64,000 nucleotides of DNA from an uncultured Gellertiella sp. GTDB lineage: Bacteria > Pseudomonadota > Alphaproteobacteria > Rhizobiales > Rhizobiaceae. Positions 49,291 through 58,461 of this stretch are shown piece by piece (position 1 is the first letter of the stretch; each line of letters opens with the position of its first letter). The stretch spans positions 806,001 to 870,000 of the forward strand of contig NZ_OY735139.1 in assembly GCF_963457605.1 (NCBI RefSeq), read 5' to 3'. Under the pieces are notes generated by a model. It did no database searches. It was not told the origin of the DNA and saw nothing but the letters and a program-made list of their open reading frames with translations. Made by a program: the position numbers and the translations under genes.

Positions 49291-50835
49291 ATGCCGTCAA
49301 GACGCGCCGGACAGCGGGAATGGATCGGGCTGGGCGTTTTGTCCATCGCCTGCCTGATCTATTCCATGGATCACTCGGTCCTGTACCTGATCCTCCCTGC
49401 AGTTGTGGCAGACCTGCATCCGCACGCCGCCGAGATCCTGTGGATCAACGATATCTATGGCTTCATGGTGGCCGGCTTTCTGGTGACCATGGGCACGCTG
49501 GGCGACCGCTATGGCCGGCGGCGGGTGCTGTTGCTCGGCGCGGCGGGCTTCGGGGCGGCATCGGTGCTGGCGGCCTGGTCGACGACGCCTGCCATGCTGA
49601 TTGTGGCGCGCGCCCTGCTTGGCATTGCGGGAGCCACCATTGCCCCCTCCACGCTGTCGCTGGTGGCCAATCTCTTTCCCGATGCACGGGATCGAAACCG
49701 GGCGATCGGCATCTGGGGCATGGCCTTTGCCATCGGCGGGCTGATCGGCCCTGTTATCGGTGGTTTTCTGCTGCGCTATTTCGGCTGGGGTTCGGTCTTC
49801 CTGATCAATGTGCCCGCCATGCTGGTGCTGCTCACTGCAGGCCCCTTCCTGCTGCCGGAATTCACCACCCGTGCAGCGGGCAGGCTCGATCTGCCCAGTG
49901 TGGTCCTGTCGCTGGTCGCGGTCCTCACCTGCATCTACGGCATCAAGCAGGTCGCGGCGGACGGGGTCTCGCTGCCGGGCGGGGTGGCGATCCTTGCCGG
50001 GCTTGCCCTCGGCGTCATCTTTGTCCAGCGCCAGTCATGGCTTGCCGATCCGATGATCGACCTTGCCTTTTTCCGCCTGCCGCAGTTTTCGGCCGCATTG
50101 GCGGTCAACATGCTGGGCGTGCTCTTCGTCTTTGGCCTCAGCCTGTTCCAGAGCCAGTATCTGCAACTGGTGCTGGGCCTCACGCCGCTGGAAGCAGGCC
50201 TCTGGACGTCAGCACCGTCGATGGTCTTCATCCTGATGTCGTTGCAATCCCACCGGATTGCCAGCCGGTTCGGGCCGGTGCCGACCGTGATCGGCGGTCT
50301 CGTGCTCAACGCCCTCGGCGATCTCCTGATGGGTGTCTCCGCCATCCATCACAGCCTGTTTGGGCTGCTGGCCGGGCATATGGTTGTTGCCATCGGTTTT
50401 GTGCCGGTGGTTCTGACCACCACCAGCCTGATCGTTGGCTCCGTCCCCGCCGCGCGCTCCGGCAGCGCCTCCGCCCTGTCGGAAACCGGGGCGGAATTCG
50501 GCGGGGCGCTCGGCATTGCACTGCTCGGCAGTTTCGGGGCCTTCTTCTATCGCAAGTACATGCGCGCGGTCGATACCGGCACCGTACCGGCCAATCATGT
50601 TCCGATTGTCAGGGGATCGCTGGCAGGCGCCGTCCATACCGCGCAGCACGTGCTGAAGGGCTTGCCGACGCCGTGGCTCACAGAGGCGCGCGGGGCTTTC
50701 ACCCAGGCCTATTTCCTGACAACCGTGATCGCCGCCGCATGCCTGCTCTTGCTGGCGGTTCTGGCAGGGCGGGCACTCGGCCAGCAACCGGCCTGTGATG
50801 TCACCGGCGAGGATCCGCAAGCCCTCTGTGGCTGA
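49291..50835 (+). CDS. MFS drug efflux pump, DHA2 (EmrB/QacA) family
   Basis: 514 residues with about 14 helices. Start MPSRRAGQREWIGLGVL has GGAGG a few bases upstream, preferred over an in-frame ATG six codons earlier. Family features are YSMDHSVLYLILPAVVADL, LWINDIYGFMVAGFLVTMGTLGDRYGRRRVLLLG (motif A), ARALLGIAGATIAPSTLSLVANLFPDARDRNRAIGIWGMAFAIGGLIGPVIGGFLL (motifs B and C), close to SmvA/QacA. It exports cationic biocides or similar by proton antiport. Its stop directly abuts the stop of the next, converging gene. Confidence 0.93.
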   Translation: MPSRRAGQREWIGLGVLSIACLIYSMDHSVLYLILPAVVADLHPHAAEILWINDIYGFMVAGFLVTMGTLGDRYGRRRVLLLGAAGFGAASVLAAWSTTPAMLIVARALLGIAGATIAPSTLSLVANLFPDARDRNRAIGIWGMAFAIGGLIGPVIGGFLLRYFGWGSVFLINVPAMLVLLTAGPFLLPEFTTRAAGRLDLPSVVLSLVAVLTCIYGIKQVAADGVSLPGGVAILAGLALGVIFVQRQSWLADPMIDLAFFRLPQFSAALAVNMLGVLFVFGLSLFQSQYLQLVLGLTPLEAGLWTSAPSMVFILMSLQSHRIASRFGPVPTVIGGLVLNALGDLLMGVSAIHHSLFGLLAGHMVVAIGFVPVVLTTTSLIVGSVPAARSGSASALSETGAEFGGALGIALLGSFGAFFYRKYMRAVDTGTVPANHVPIVRGSLAGAVHTAQHVLKGLPTPWLTEARGAFTQAYFLTTVIAAACLLLLAVLAGRALGQQPACDVTGEDPQALCG

Positions 50836-51375
50836 TCAGCTTTTCTCGGCTTCCGCCTTCATCGCCACCAGCCCCTTGTCGAAATCACCTCCGACCATCC
50901 GGTCGATATCGAGAAATATCCCGACGATCTTGCCGAAATAGGGCTGCTTGCCGGTCATGGTCCATTCGACATCCGTCGTCTCTCCCTTCGGCGTCAGGGT
51001 GAAAACGGCACTGTTGCTGGCCTCGATCGGTGCCTTGAAGTCGAGCGCGATGGCGATCCGGGAAAAGGGTACCGATTCCCGGATTTCCATGCGCCCGGAG
51101 CCGACATCGCGGTTGCCAGTCCACTCATAGACGGCACCGACCCCGTCGGCAGGCCCGCTATGCTTGCGCACCAGGTTGGGATCGATCTTCTCCCATGGCG
51201 ACCAGCGGCTCCAGGCGGTGAAATCATTGATCAGGGGAAAGATCTTTTCCGCCGGTGCCTTGATGGAAACGCTACGGGTAATGGCAAATGTGTCCGGCCG
51301 CGTCGCCGCATATCCGAGGATGCCGACAAGGGCCAGCACAAGAATGATGATCAGATATTTGAAAAAGCGCAGCAT
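50836..51375 (-). CDS. Membrane-anchored SRPBCC family protein
   Basis: 179 residues: one N-terminal helix (FFKYLIIILVLALVGILGYAATRP) anchors a START-like domain with RSVSIKAPAEKIFPLINDFTAWSRWSPWEKIDPN, GAVYEWTGNRDVGSGRMEIRES and VEWTMTGKQPYFGKIVGIFLDIDRMVGGDFDKGL. This is the polyketide-cyclase/dehydrase (SRPBCC) group often fused to a membrane anchor, function unknown. Its stop TCA shares no base with, but touches, the TGA of the MFS gene. Confidence 0.88.
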   Translation of the reverse strand: MLRFFKYLIIILVLALVGILGYAATRPDTFAITRSVSIKAPAEKIFPLINDFTAWSRWSPWEKIDPNLVRKHSGPADGVGAVYEWTGNRDVGSGRMEIRESVPFSRIAIALDFKAPIEASNSAVFTLTPKGETTDVEWTMTGKQPYFGKIVGIFLDIDRMVGGDFDKGLVAMKAEAEKS

Positions 51376-51754
51376 CAGCGTCCCCCCGGTCCGATTGCGA
51401 TCAGGCCCCGATAGTCACGTATTCCTGACCAGTTTGTCAAATCACGGGCCCGGCGGATGAGGAGATATGGATCAGGGGTTGTGCCCTGCCGTTTCAGCCC
51501 CATGCAGGCCACCCGCCCGCCGCACAGGCTTCGGGCTGATCCCGCGGCCCCGGGTGCGGGTGATGCCTCCTCCTTGCAGGACGGGCAGTGTTGAGGCACG
51601 CGGCAATCTGCCGGATGTAAATTGTCTGGATATTCCGGCCGCGCTTCTGCTATAAGCATTGCTTCGTGATTATGGCATGGTTCCGAGGTAACGCTTCGGG
51701 ACCTGTTTTCTTTTGTGTCTGCGCGACCGCGACATAAGGCTGAAGGACAAGGAA
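51376..51754. other. 379-bp intergenic region upstream of greA
   Basis: Divergent region between the SRPBCC gene and greA. GCTATAAG at about 51649-51656 resembles a -10 box, but no well-spaced -35 is certain. No gene or RNA is recognised. Confidence 0.4.
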
Positions 51755-52231
51755 ATGGTCGAAAAAGTACCGATGACGCAGTCTGGCTTCACCAAGCTTC
51801 AGGAAGAACTGCGCTGGCGCCAGCAGGAAGAGCGTCCGCGCATCATTGAAGCCATTGCCGAGGCCCGCGCCCATGGCGATCTTTCCGAAAATGCGGAATA
51901 TCATGCGGCCAAGGAGGCCCAGAGCCACAATGAGGGCCGCATCGGCGAGCTGGAGGATTACATCGCCCGCGCCGAGGTGATCGACCTCTCCAAGATGTCC
52001 GGCTCCAAGATCAAGTTCGGTGCCCGCGTCAAGCTGGTCGACGAGGATACGGACGAGGAAAAGAACTACCAGATCGTCGGCGATCAGGAAGCCGACGTGA
52101 AGGCGGGCCGGATTTCCATCTCCTCGCCCATCGCCCGCGCGCTGATCGGCAAGGAAGTCGGCGACAGTATCGAAGTCGTGGCTCCCGGCGGCTCCAGGGC
52201 CTATGAAGTCCTCGCCGTCAGCTGGGGCTGA
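51755..52231 (+). CDS. greA: Transcription elongation factor GreA
   Basis: 158 residues from [67 protein letters not shown], an antiparallel coiled coil with the acidic tip that enters the RNA polymerase secondary channel ([13 protein letters not shown]), then the C-terminal FKBP-like domain ([36 protein letters not shown]-type). AAGGACAAGGAA precedes the ATG. It rescues backtracked polymerase by stimulating transcript cleavage. It heads the LPS-core locus, as in Sinorhizobium meliloti. Confidence 0.97.
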   Translation: MVEKVPMTQSGFTKLQEELRWRQQEERPRIIEAIAEARAHGDLSENAEYHAAKEAQSHNEGRIGELEDYIARAEVIDLSKMSGSKIKFGARVKLVDEDTDEEKNYQIVGDQEADVKAGRISISSPIARALIGKEVGDSIEVVAPGGSRAYEVLAVSWG

Positions 52232-52248
52232 ACAGCGCCACAGGCCGC

Positions 52249-53340
52249 ATGGAACGCACGGCAAGACCATCAACAGATACGGGAAATTCGGGCGTGACTG
52301 ACTTTCATTCCATCAAGGTCATCGCGCCCAATTTCAAACGTCGGCTGTCCGGCGTGACCTCGACCATCGTCCAGCTGGTGCCGGTGCAAAACCGGCTCGG
52401 CCAGGGTGTCACCACCATCGGCCCGGGCCTTCCCGACAACCTGCCCAGCATGTCATTTTTCAGCCTCTGGCGGCTTTGGGGCAAACCGCGCGGGGCCAGC
52501 TTTCGCGTCTGGCACGCCCGGCGCAATAATGAAATGTTGTTCGGCCTGTTCCTCAGGCATGTGTTGCGGATGCGGCTGAAGCTGCTCTTCACCTCGGCAG
52601 CCCAGCGCCATCACAAGCCCTTTACCCGCTGGATGATCCGCCGGATGGATGCGGTGGTGGCAACCAGCGCCGGCTCGGCCCATTACCTGAAGGTGCCCTT
52701 CACGGTGATCCGCCACGGCGTCGATCTCGAGCTGTTTCATCCGCCGGAAAACCCGGACGACCGCATGGCCGCATCCGGCCTGCCGGGCCAATACCTGATC
52801 GGCTGCTTCGGACGCATTCGCCACCAGAAGGGCACGGACCTGTTCGTGCAGGCGATGATCGACCTGTTGCCGCGCCATCCCGGCTGGACCGCCATTGTCT
52901 GTGGCCGGGTGACGGCGGAACACCGGGCTTTCGGCGAGGAATTGCACACCCTTGTCGACCGGGCCGGGCTGAAGGACCGCATCCTGTTTCCGGGCGAAGT
53001 CCCCGACATCAAGCTCTGGTACCGCCGCCTGTCGCTCTATGTCGCCCCCTCCCGCAATGAAGGCTTCGGCCTTACCCCGCTGGAAGCCATGGCGTCGCAA
53101 ACCGCCGTGGTCGCCAGCACGGCGGGAGCCTATGCGGAAATGATCCTGCCCGGCGTGACCGGTGACGTCGTTCCGGCAGGCGATGGTGCGGCGCTGACGG
53201 CAGCCATCGAACCCTATCTCGCCGACCCCGGACTGACCGCCCGCGCCGCCGCGGCAGCCCTTGCCCATGTCCGCTCCACCTTCGCGCTGGAAAACGAGGC
53301 CAATGCGCTGGCAGAGGTCTACCGAAAGCTGATCGGCTGA
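52249..53340 (+). CDS. lpcC: LPS core glycosyltransferase, LpcC/LpsB family
   Basis: 363 residues if started at 52249; a GTG 15 codons later (VTDFHSIKVIAPNFKRR) is a good alternative because rhizobial orthologs begin near there. GT-B fold: IKVIAPNFKRRLSGVTSTIVQLVPVQN at the start is diagnostic of LpcC/LpsB, VIRHGVDLELFHP, IGCFGRIRHQKGTDLFVQAM, and the nucleotide-sugar EX7E-like APSRNEGFGLTPLEAMASQTAVVAS. It transfers mannose to the inner LPS core at the inner membrane. Position directly after greA matches lpsB in S. meliloti (recalled, not searched). Confidence 0.85.
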   Translation: MERTARPSTDTGNSGVTDFHSIKVIAPNFKRRLSGVTSTIVQLVPVQNRLGQGVTTIGPGLPDNLPSMSFFSLWRLWGKPRGASFRVWHARRNNEMLFGLFLRHVLRMRLKLLFTSAAQRHHKPFTRWMIRRMDAVVATSAGSAHYLKVPFTVIRHGVDLELFHPPENPDDRMAASGLPGQYLIGCFGRIRHQKGTDLFVQAMIDLLPRHPGWTAIVCGRVTAEHRAFGEELHTLVDRAGLKDRILFPGEVPDIKLWYRRLSLYVAPSRNEGFGLTPLEAMASQTAVVASTAGAYAEMILPGVTGDVVPAGDGAALTAAIEPYLADPGLTARAAAAALAHVRSTFALENEANALAEVYRKLIG

Positions 53341-53361
53341 AGATGCGCGCCGCTGTCCGGC

Positions 53362-55023
53362 CTATTGTCCGACCACGTCGGGATTGCCATCCGTCGGCCG
53401 GTTGCTCTTGCCGGGCACATAGGCAATGCCCGCAATCATCCGCTGCCAGGGACGATAATCCGGTCCCAGGATGTCATAGTGCGGCTGGTCGCGGTTGGTC
53501 CTGACCGACAGCATCGACAGCAGCGTCCAGTCGAGATGATCGGTCTGGTAGGGGCGGTTTTCCAGCGCGGCTGCACCGGGGCCGGGAAATCCCGGATCGG
53601 ACTTCCAGTAGATCATCGGGACGGTAAAGCCGGATTCCAGCGAGAACTGGTGCCCGAAGGACGAGGTGAGGTGGCCGACATCCTGTCCGTGGTCGGACAC
53701 ATAGAGCAGGCTCGCCTCGCCGTTCAGCCGGGCTTTCACCAGTTTGACTGCCCGCGCGACAAGGTCATCGGTATAGAGGATGGAATTGTCGTAGCGGTTG
53801 CGGGCATTGCGCACCCACCACCAGCGTGATGCCATCCCGGCCGTGACTGCGTCCGGCACCTTGCCGAACCGGTCGAACGCTTCGGGATAGCGCGCGCCAT
53901 AATCCTCGTGCGAGCCGAGCGTGTGCAGCACGATGAATTTCAGCGGCGCGGGGTCCTGAAGCGCCTGGTCGAGCTCCGGCAGCAGCCGTTCGTCGAAGCT
54001 TGCATCGTGGCGGCCCAGCCGGCCGGCATATACCTGGCGCGCCACGTCCGCTTCCCCGCCGAACACTTCGTTGGAATAGACGTCGCTCTGGTTTGACAGC
54101 CAGAACAGCTTGAAGCCTGCGCCCTTTGCCAGACCGAGGACGCTCGGCTGGCCTTTCCACTTTTCGTCATCGCCGTGGTCGGCAGGCGTCAGCATGCGGG
54201 TGAGTTCGATGACGGTGCTGCCCCAGGAGGAGACAACATCCTGGAACACCAGGAGATGATCACGCATCGCCTCAAGCTGCGGATTGGTCTTGCGGCGATA
54301 ACCGTAAAGCGACCAGTCCCAGCGATTGGAACTCTCGCCGAGAACCAGCACGAAGGTGTTGCGGGCCGGGCCTGTATAGACGGGCTGCCAGTCCCGCACA
54401 CGGGCATCGGCCCGCTTGCGCGAGGCAGCAAGGTTTGCCTGCTCGCTTTGCATCTCCTGCCCCTCTGCGGCGACCGACGGCCAGAAGGCAAGCGGATCGC
54501 CCCTTTGAATGACGACATTGGCGTGGGCGGCAAGGGGCAGGATGATCATGGCGATGGCGGCGACCAGCCAGCCGCGATGGGCCTGCGCCCGGTCGCCGCC
54601 GAACCGGACAGGTAGCCGGCGGGCATTGACGATGAACAGCAGGGCGGCGGCAGCACTTGCCAGCAGCGCCAGGGCAATCGGCAGCCGCCAGACCTCGACA
54701 TATTCGCGCATTTCCCCAGCCGGCGCATTGGCCAGCGACTGCAGCACCTGACGCGATTGCGGCACGAGATGATAGCGATATTGCAGGAAGACCTCGGCCA
54801 GCGCACCGATGAACCATGTCACATACCAGATCCCGTAGAGAACCCAGCGCAAGGGGCTGCGGCGGGGCCGCAGGATCTCCAGCCCGGCGACCGGCAGCAG
54901 CATCATCCACGGCATTGCCGCCAGCACAAGGGCACGGCCTGGCAATATGCCGGAAAAGCAAAACAACAAGAAGTAAAGCAATACGGGCGCGACTATCCGC
55001 AGCCCCGCAATAAAAAATGGCAT
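53362..55023 (-). CDS. Phosphoethanolamine transferase (EptA/CptA-like)
   Basis: 553 residues. Hydrophobic N-terminus with helices near 8-30, 35-50, 65-85, 110-130 and 150-170, then a periplasmic sulfatase-fold domain. Catalytic features are TFVLVLGESSNRWDWSLYGYRRKTNP (metal Glu), VVSSWGSTVIELTRML (nucleophile Thr in GST), FIVLHTLGSHEDYGARYP (His) and LLYVSDHGQDVGH (Asp-His) with FGHQFS. All metal and nucleophile positions appear canonical. It modifies LPS or other envelope glycolipids with phosphoethanolamine. It lies 50 bases downstream of the lrp-family gene on the same strand, so they are probably an operon. Confidence 0.9.
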   Translation of the reverse strand: MPFFIAGLRIVAPVLLYFLLFCFSGILPGRALVLAAMPWMMLLPVAGLEILRPRRSPLRWVLYGIWYVTWFIGALAEVFLQYRYHLVPQSRQVLQSLANAPAGEMREYVEVWRLPIALALLASAAAALLFIVNARRLPVRFGGDRAQAHRGWLVAAIAMIILPLAAHANVVIQRGDPLAFWPSVAAEGQEMQSEQANLAASRKRADARVRDWQPVYTGPARNTFVLVLGESSNRWDWSLYGYRRKTNPQLEAMRDHLLVFQDVVSSWGSTVIELTRMLTPADHGDDEKWKGQPSVLGLAKGAGFKLFWLSNQSDVYSNEVFGGEADVARQVYAGRLGRHDASFDERLLPELDQALQDPAPLKFIVLHTLGSHEDYGARYPEAFDRFGKVPDAVTAGMASRWWWVRNARNRYDNSILYTDDLVARAVKLVKARLNGEASLLYVSDHGQDVGHLTSSFGHQFSLESGFTVPMIYWKSDPGFPGPGAAALENRPYQTDHLDWTLLSMLSVRTNRDQPHYDILGPDYRPWQRMIAGIAYVPGKSNRPTDGNPDVVGQ

Positions 55024-55073
55024 GGCGACCTGCGTTATAAAATATAAATGATATTAATGATGCGTATAGTCTG

Positions 55074-55541
55074 TCAGACTTCCGCCAGACCAAGCCTCTT
55101 GACCTGTCGGATCGTCAGCATTGTTCGCACCGTATCAACTTGTTCGTTGGCTGTCAGCACTTCTATGACGAAATCCTGAAATTGCGTGAGGTTTTCGGCA
55201 ACGCAATGCAGCAGGAAATCGCTGTCTCCCGAGACCATCCAGGCCTGGCGCACCAGCGGCCATTGCGCCGTGGCGCCGGCAAAGGCCTTGAGATTGGTTT
55301 CCGACTGGTGCTTCAGCCCGACCATGCAGAAGGCGACCAGGTCAAGGCCGAGTTTCGGTCCGTTGAGCGCAGCATGGTAGCCTTCGATGACGCCCGCCTG
55401 CTCCAGCTTGCGCACCCGCCGCAGGCAGGGCGGCGCGGAAATGCCGACACGATCCGCCAGCTCGACATTGGTCATCCGTCCGTCGCGCTGCAATTCGCGC
55501 AATATCTTGATGTCGATGGCATCCAGTTCGGCACGCAACAC
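55074..55541 (-). CDS. Lrp/AsnC-family transcriptional regulator
   Basis: 155 residues. N-terminal helix-turn-helix DIKILRELQRDGRMTNVELADRVGISAPPCLRRVRKLEQAGVIEGYHAALNGPKLG and a C-terminal RAM ligand-binding domain (CMVGLKHQSETNLKAFAGATAQWPLVRQAWMVSGDSDFLLHCV). Divergent from trxB. In S. meliloti the equivalent position is held by lrp3, activated by LsrB and co-transcribed with lpsCDE (recalled from the literature); here the downstream gene is a phosphoethanolamine transferase. Confidence 0.92.
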   Translation of the reverse strand: MLRAELDAIDIKILRELQRDGRMTNVELADRVGISAPPCLRRVRKLEQAGVIEGYHAALNGPKLGLDLVAFCMVGLKHQSETNLKAFAGATAQWPLVRQAWMVSGDSDFLLHCVAENLTQFQDFVIEVLTANEQVDTVRTMLTIRQVKRLGLAEV

Positions 55542-55806
55542 TTGGGGTCAATCTCCGCTGATTCAGGATTTTATCTTTAAACCAAATGCCCCGTGGCGCA
55601 AGATTGTGTCGGGAAAAGGCATAATTCTGTCCCCCGTTAAAGTTTGTGCTGTTGGAAACACCCCGCCCGCCCTTGAACTTGCGGTCGATGACCTCCTAAA
55701 TGCAGTCCATGAACAGGGTGGCCCTTCAGCCAGGGCTCGCCAGACGAGGTGCCGGGCAACCGGACACGAATGGCGCGAGACGAACCGCGCCTGGAAAGGG
55801 CAACCA

Positions 55807-56781
55807 ATGACGACCCGACATACCAAAGTGCTGATCATCGGCTCGGGGCCTGCGGGCTATACCGCCGCCATCTATGCCGCCCGCGCCATGCTGAACCCGG
55901 TGCTGATCGCCGGGATGGAACAGGGCGGCCAGTTGATGATCACCACCGACGTGGAGAATTATCCGGGCTTTGCCCAGCCGGTGATGGGCCCTGCCCTGAT
56001 GCAGGAAATGCTCGCCCAGGCCGAACATGTCGGTGCCGAGATCGTCAACGATCTCGTGACAGAGGTCGAGTTTACCCGCCGCCCCTTCACCATCCGCACC
56101 GACAGCGGCACCGTGTGGACCGCCGATACCGTGGTGATTGCCACCGGTGCCAAGGCAAAATGGCTGGAGATCGACAGCGAACGGACCTTCAAGGGGTTTG
56201 GCGTCTCGGCCTGCGCCACCTGCGACGGCTTCTTCTACCGCAACAAGGATGTGATCGTCGTCGGCGGCGGCAATTCTGCGGTCGAGGAAGCGCTCTATCT
56301 CTCCAATATCGCGAAATCGGTGACCGTCGTGCACCGCCGCGACAGTTTCCGCTCGGAAAAGATCCTGCAGGAGCGGCTGTTTGCCAAGGCGAATGTCAGG
56401 GTGATCTGGAACAGCGAAGTGATCGAATATACCGGCGAGCCCGCCAGGCCGCCGATGCCCGCATCCGTCAGCGGCGTGCGCCTGCGTGATGTCAGGTCGG
56501 GTGCCGTCACCGCCATGCCGATCGACGGCGTCTTCGTCGCCATCGGCCATGCGCCCGCCGTGGAACTGTTCCGGGACAAGCTTCGCCACAAGCCCAACGG
56601 CTATCTCTGGACCGCACCGGATTCGACGGCAACCGACATTCCGGGCGTCTTTGCCGCCGGTGACGTCACCGACGACATTTTCCGCCAGGCAATCACCGCC
56701 GCCGGCATGGGCTGCATGGCGGCGCTCGAAGCCGAACGCTACCTCGCCGGCCATATGCCTGCCGCGATTGCAGCGGAATAG
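55807..56781 (+). CDS. trxB: Thioredoxin-disulfide reductase
   Basis: 324 residues from MTTRHTKVLIIGSGPAGYTAAIYAARA (FAD-binding GxGxxG), redox centre SACATCDGFF, NADPH-binding VVGGGNSAVEEALYLSNIAKSVTVVHRRD, and the C-terminal FAD contact PGVFAAGDVTDDIFRQAITAAGMGCMAALEAERYL. It reduces thioredoxin with NADPH. AAGGG precedes the ATG. It lies between lrp and lsrB, a conserved rhizobial arrangement. Confidence 0.97.
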   Translation: MTTRHTKVLIIGSGPAGYTAAIYAARAMLNPVLIAGMEQGGQLMITTDVENYPGFAQPVMGPALMQEMLAQAEHVGAEIVNDLVTEVEFTRRPFTIRTDSGTVWTADTVVIATGAKAKWLEIDSERTFKGFGVSACATCDGFFYRNKDVIVVGGGNSAVEEALYLSNIAKSVTVVHRRDSFRSEKILQERLFAKANVRVIWNSEVIEYTGEPARPPMPASVSGVRLRDVRSGAVTAMPIDGVFVAIGHAPAVELFRDKLRHKPNGYLWTAPDSTATDIPGVFAAGDVTDDIFRQAITAAGMGCMAALEAERYLAGHMPAAIAAE

Positions 56782-56817
56782 ACCGGCTCGGGAGACATCG
56801 CAATGAGGGGATCGGCC

Positions 56818-57714
56818 ATGCCGCTGGACTGGGACAAGCTACGCATTTTCCACGCCGCCGCAGAGGCCGGGTCCTTCACCCATGCCGCCGATACCCTGCA
56901 TCTCTCGCAATCGGCCATCAGCCGCCAGGTGAGCGCGCTGGAACAGGATGTGGGGGTGAAACTGTTTCACCGCCACGCCCGCGGCCTGATCCTCACCGAA
57001 CAGGGTGAACTCCTCTACCGCACCGCCCATGACGTGCTGCTGAAGCTCGAAACCGTCAAGATGCAGCTGACCGAGACGACGGAGACGGCAACCGGCAAGC
57101 TGCGCGTCACCACCACCGTTGGCCTCGGCCAGGGCTGGCTGACCGACAAGATCCAGGAATTCCTGCAACTGCATCCCGATGTGCAGATCCAGCTGCTGCT
57201 CGACAATGAAGAACTGGATGTGCGCATGCGTGAGGCCGATTGCGCGATCAGGCTGCGCCAGCCGCAGCAATCGGACCTGATCCAGCGCAAGCTGTTCACC
57301 GTGCACATGCATGTCTATGCCGCCCCCTCCTACATCAACCGCCATGGCGAGCCGCAGTCGCTGGAAGATCTCGACAAGCACCGGATCATCTCCTTCGGCG
57401 AGCCCGCCCCGAGCTATCTCCTCGATGTCAACTGGCTGGAAACCGCAGGCCGGGCCCCGGATGATCCGCGCACCCCGATCCTGCAGATCAACAGCCTGAC
57501 CTCGATCAAGCGCGCCTGCCTGCTCGGCATCGGCATTGCCATGCTGCCGGATTATATCGTCGGGCGCGATCCCGGGCTGGTGCAACTCGTCACCAATGCC
57601 GACGTGCCCTCCTTCGATACCTATTTCTGCTATCCCGACGAGATGAAGAACGCCGCCAAGCTGAAAGCTTTCCGCGATTTCATCGTCGCCAAGGCCCGCA
57701 ACTGGAGTTTCTGA
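56818..57714 (+). CDS. lsrB: LysR-family regulator LsrB/VtlR
   Basis: 298 residues from MPLDWDKLRIFHAAAEAGSFTHAADTLHLSQSAISRQVSALEQDVGVKLFHRHARGLILTEQGELLY, the standard LysR helix-turn-helix, followed by a type 2 periplasmic-binding-like domain with GWLTDKIQEFLQLHPDVQIQLLLDNEELDVRMREADCAIRLR. The ATG at 56818 is preferred because known orthologs begin MPLDWDKL; one at 56803 is possible. In Rhizobiaceae this gene next to trxB is lsrB (vtlR in Brucella/Agrobacterium). It controls LPS genes, redox genes and the AbcR small RNAs; an AbcR-like RNA gene lies just downstream here. Confidence 0.92.
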   Translation: MPLDWDKLRIFHAAAEAGSFTHAADTLHLSQSAISRQVSALEQDVGVKLFHRHARGLILTEQGELLYRTAHDVLLKLETVKMQLTETTETATGKLRVTTTVGLGQGWLTDKIQEFLQLHPDVQIQLLLDNEELDVRMREADCAIRLRQPQQSDLIQRKLFTVHMHVYAAPSYINRHGEPQSLEDLDKHRIISFGEPAPSYLLDVNWLETAGRAPDDPRTPILQINSLTSIKRACLLGIGIAMLPDYIVGRDPGLVQLVTNADVPSFDTYFCYPDEMKNAAKLKAFRDFIVAKARNWSF

Positions 57715-57801
57715 GCCCGCCTGGCCACAGGCATTTTCGGGCTGCCGACGGCTGCACGCGCGGCGCGCGGCCCCCGCAGGCGACGTTTTTCGTCTTTTCT
57801 T

Positions 57802-57961
57802 TAGAGTCTGTCAGGTTCAGATAGAACCTGACAGACTCCAAGCAAAATTGTTTTCGTTTGTCCTTTCGCTCAAACGAGTTTGAGCGCTCAAACGAGTTTG
57901 AGCGGGAAAACCGGATTCCAAACGCAAAACGTCGTTTGCGTGTTTTCCCTGACAAACTCTA
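57802..57961 (-). mobile_element. MITE, long form (160 bp), reverse orientation
   Basis: Same element as 41037-41196 read on the other strand: minus-strand start TAGAGTTTGTCAGGGAAAAC, two CTCAAACTCGTTTGAG-type palindromes, right palindrome ending CCTGACAGACTCTA. TA bounds both ends. Confidence 0.8.
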
Positions 57962-58210
57962 AAAAGTATCGGGCAAATGTCGACACGGCGCGCGGCAGCC
58001 GGAAGGCCTATCTCGCACCTGCGAAAGGACCTCGCCTGCGGCAAAGAGCCTTATTGCACAATCGGATAACTTAAATGTTGAATCGGTCCAGCAGGAGATT
58101 TTTTGACTGTTTTTAGATGAAATTGCTGTCAAATAGAGCAAGCTATGCCTAATTGCATGGCAGGCATGCGCAAACGCCTATTGTTCACTGCACAAAAAAA
58201 GCCCATATCC

Positions 58211-58336
58211 GCATCAGTTGATGCACACGGTGGTTTTTTCCTCCCAGTGCCACCGCATCAGCTGTTCCCCTCTGGAGGTTTTTTTAGACCTTCAAAACTA
58301 TATGGGCCTCGGAGCAATCCTGAGGCCCTTTTTTTT
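58211..58336 (+). ncRNA. AbcR-like trans-acting small RNA (alpha-r15 family)
   Basis: About 126 nt. A short 5' hairpin (GCATCA...TGATGC) precedes a stem CGGTGG/CCACCG whose loop carries CCTCCCAG, an anti-Shine-Dalgarno motif typical of AbcR RNAs. A second CCTC...GGAGG hairpin follows, then a strong terminator GGGCCTC...GAGGCCC with eight T. AbcR RNAs, with Hfq, repress many ABC-transporter mRNAs and are activated by LsrB/VtlR, whose gene ends ~500 bases upstream. The 5' end is estimated. Usually two tandem copies occur in Rhizobiaceae; only one is seen here. Confidence 0.65.
58304..58336 (+). terminator. Terminator of the AbcR-like sRNA
   Basis: Stem GGGCCTCGGA/TCC(T)GAGGCCC with GCAA loop, then a T8 run. 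Confidence 0.85.
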
Positions 58337-58399
58337 CGTTTTTTTCAAGAGCCTCTATGCCTGGCGCTTCAAGCCGCCAGCTTCCGGAACGGTCGGCGT

Positions 58400-58455
58400 G
58401 CCGGCAATTGCCCCTCACGGCCCCTCGGGCCTCTCTCCCCGCCTGTGGGAGAGAT
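58400..58455. repeat. RIME-like intergenic repeat
   Basis: GCCCCTCACG...CCTCTCTCCCCGCC-TGTGGGAGAG resembles the rhizobial RIME core (CCCCTCA...CTCTCCCC...GGGGAGAG). Lies between the sRNA terminator and a degraded MITE. Confidence 0.4.
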
Positions 58456-58461
58456 ACCTCA

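Noticed and set aside
57680-57955. Similar short peptides encoded across the MITE copies (starting near MSGKTRKRRFA)
   Set aside because: Similarity follows from the DNA repeat itself; frames begin and end at different places, with no ribosome site and no codon-type substitution pattern.
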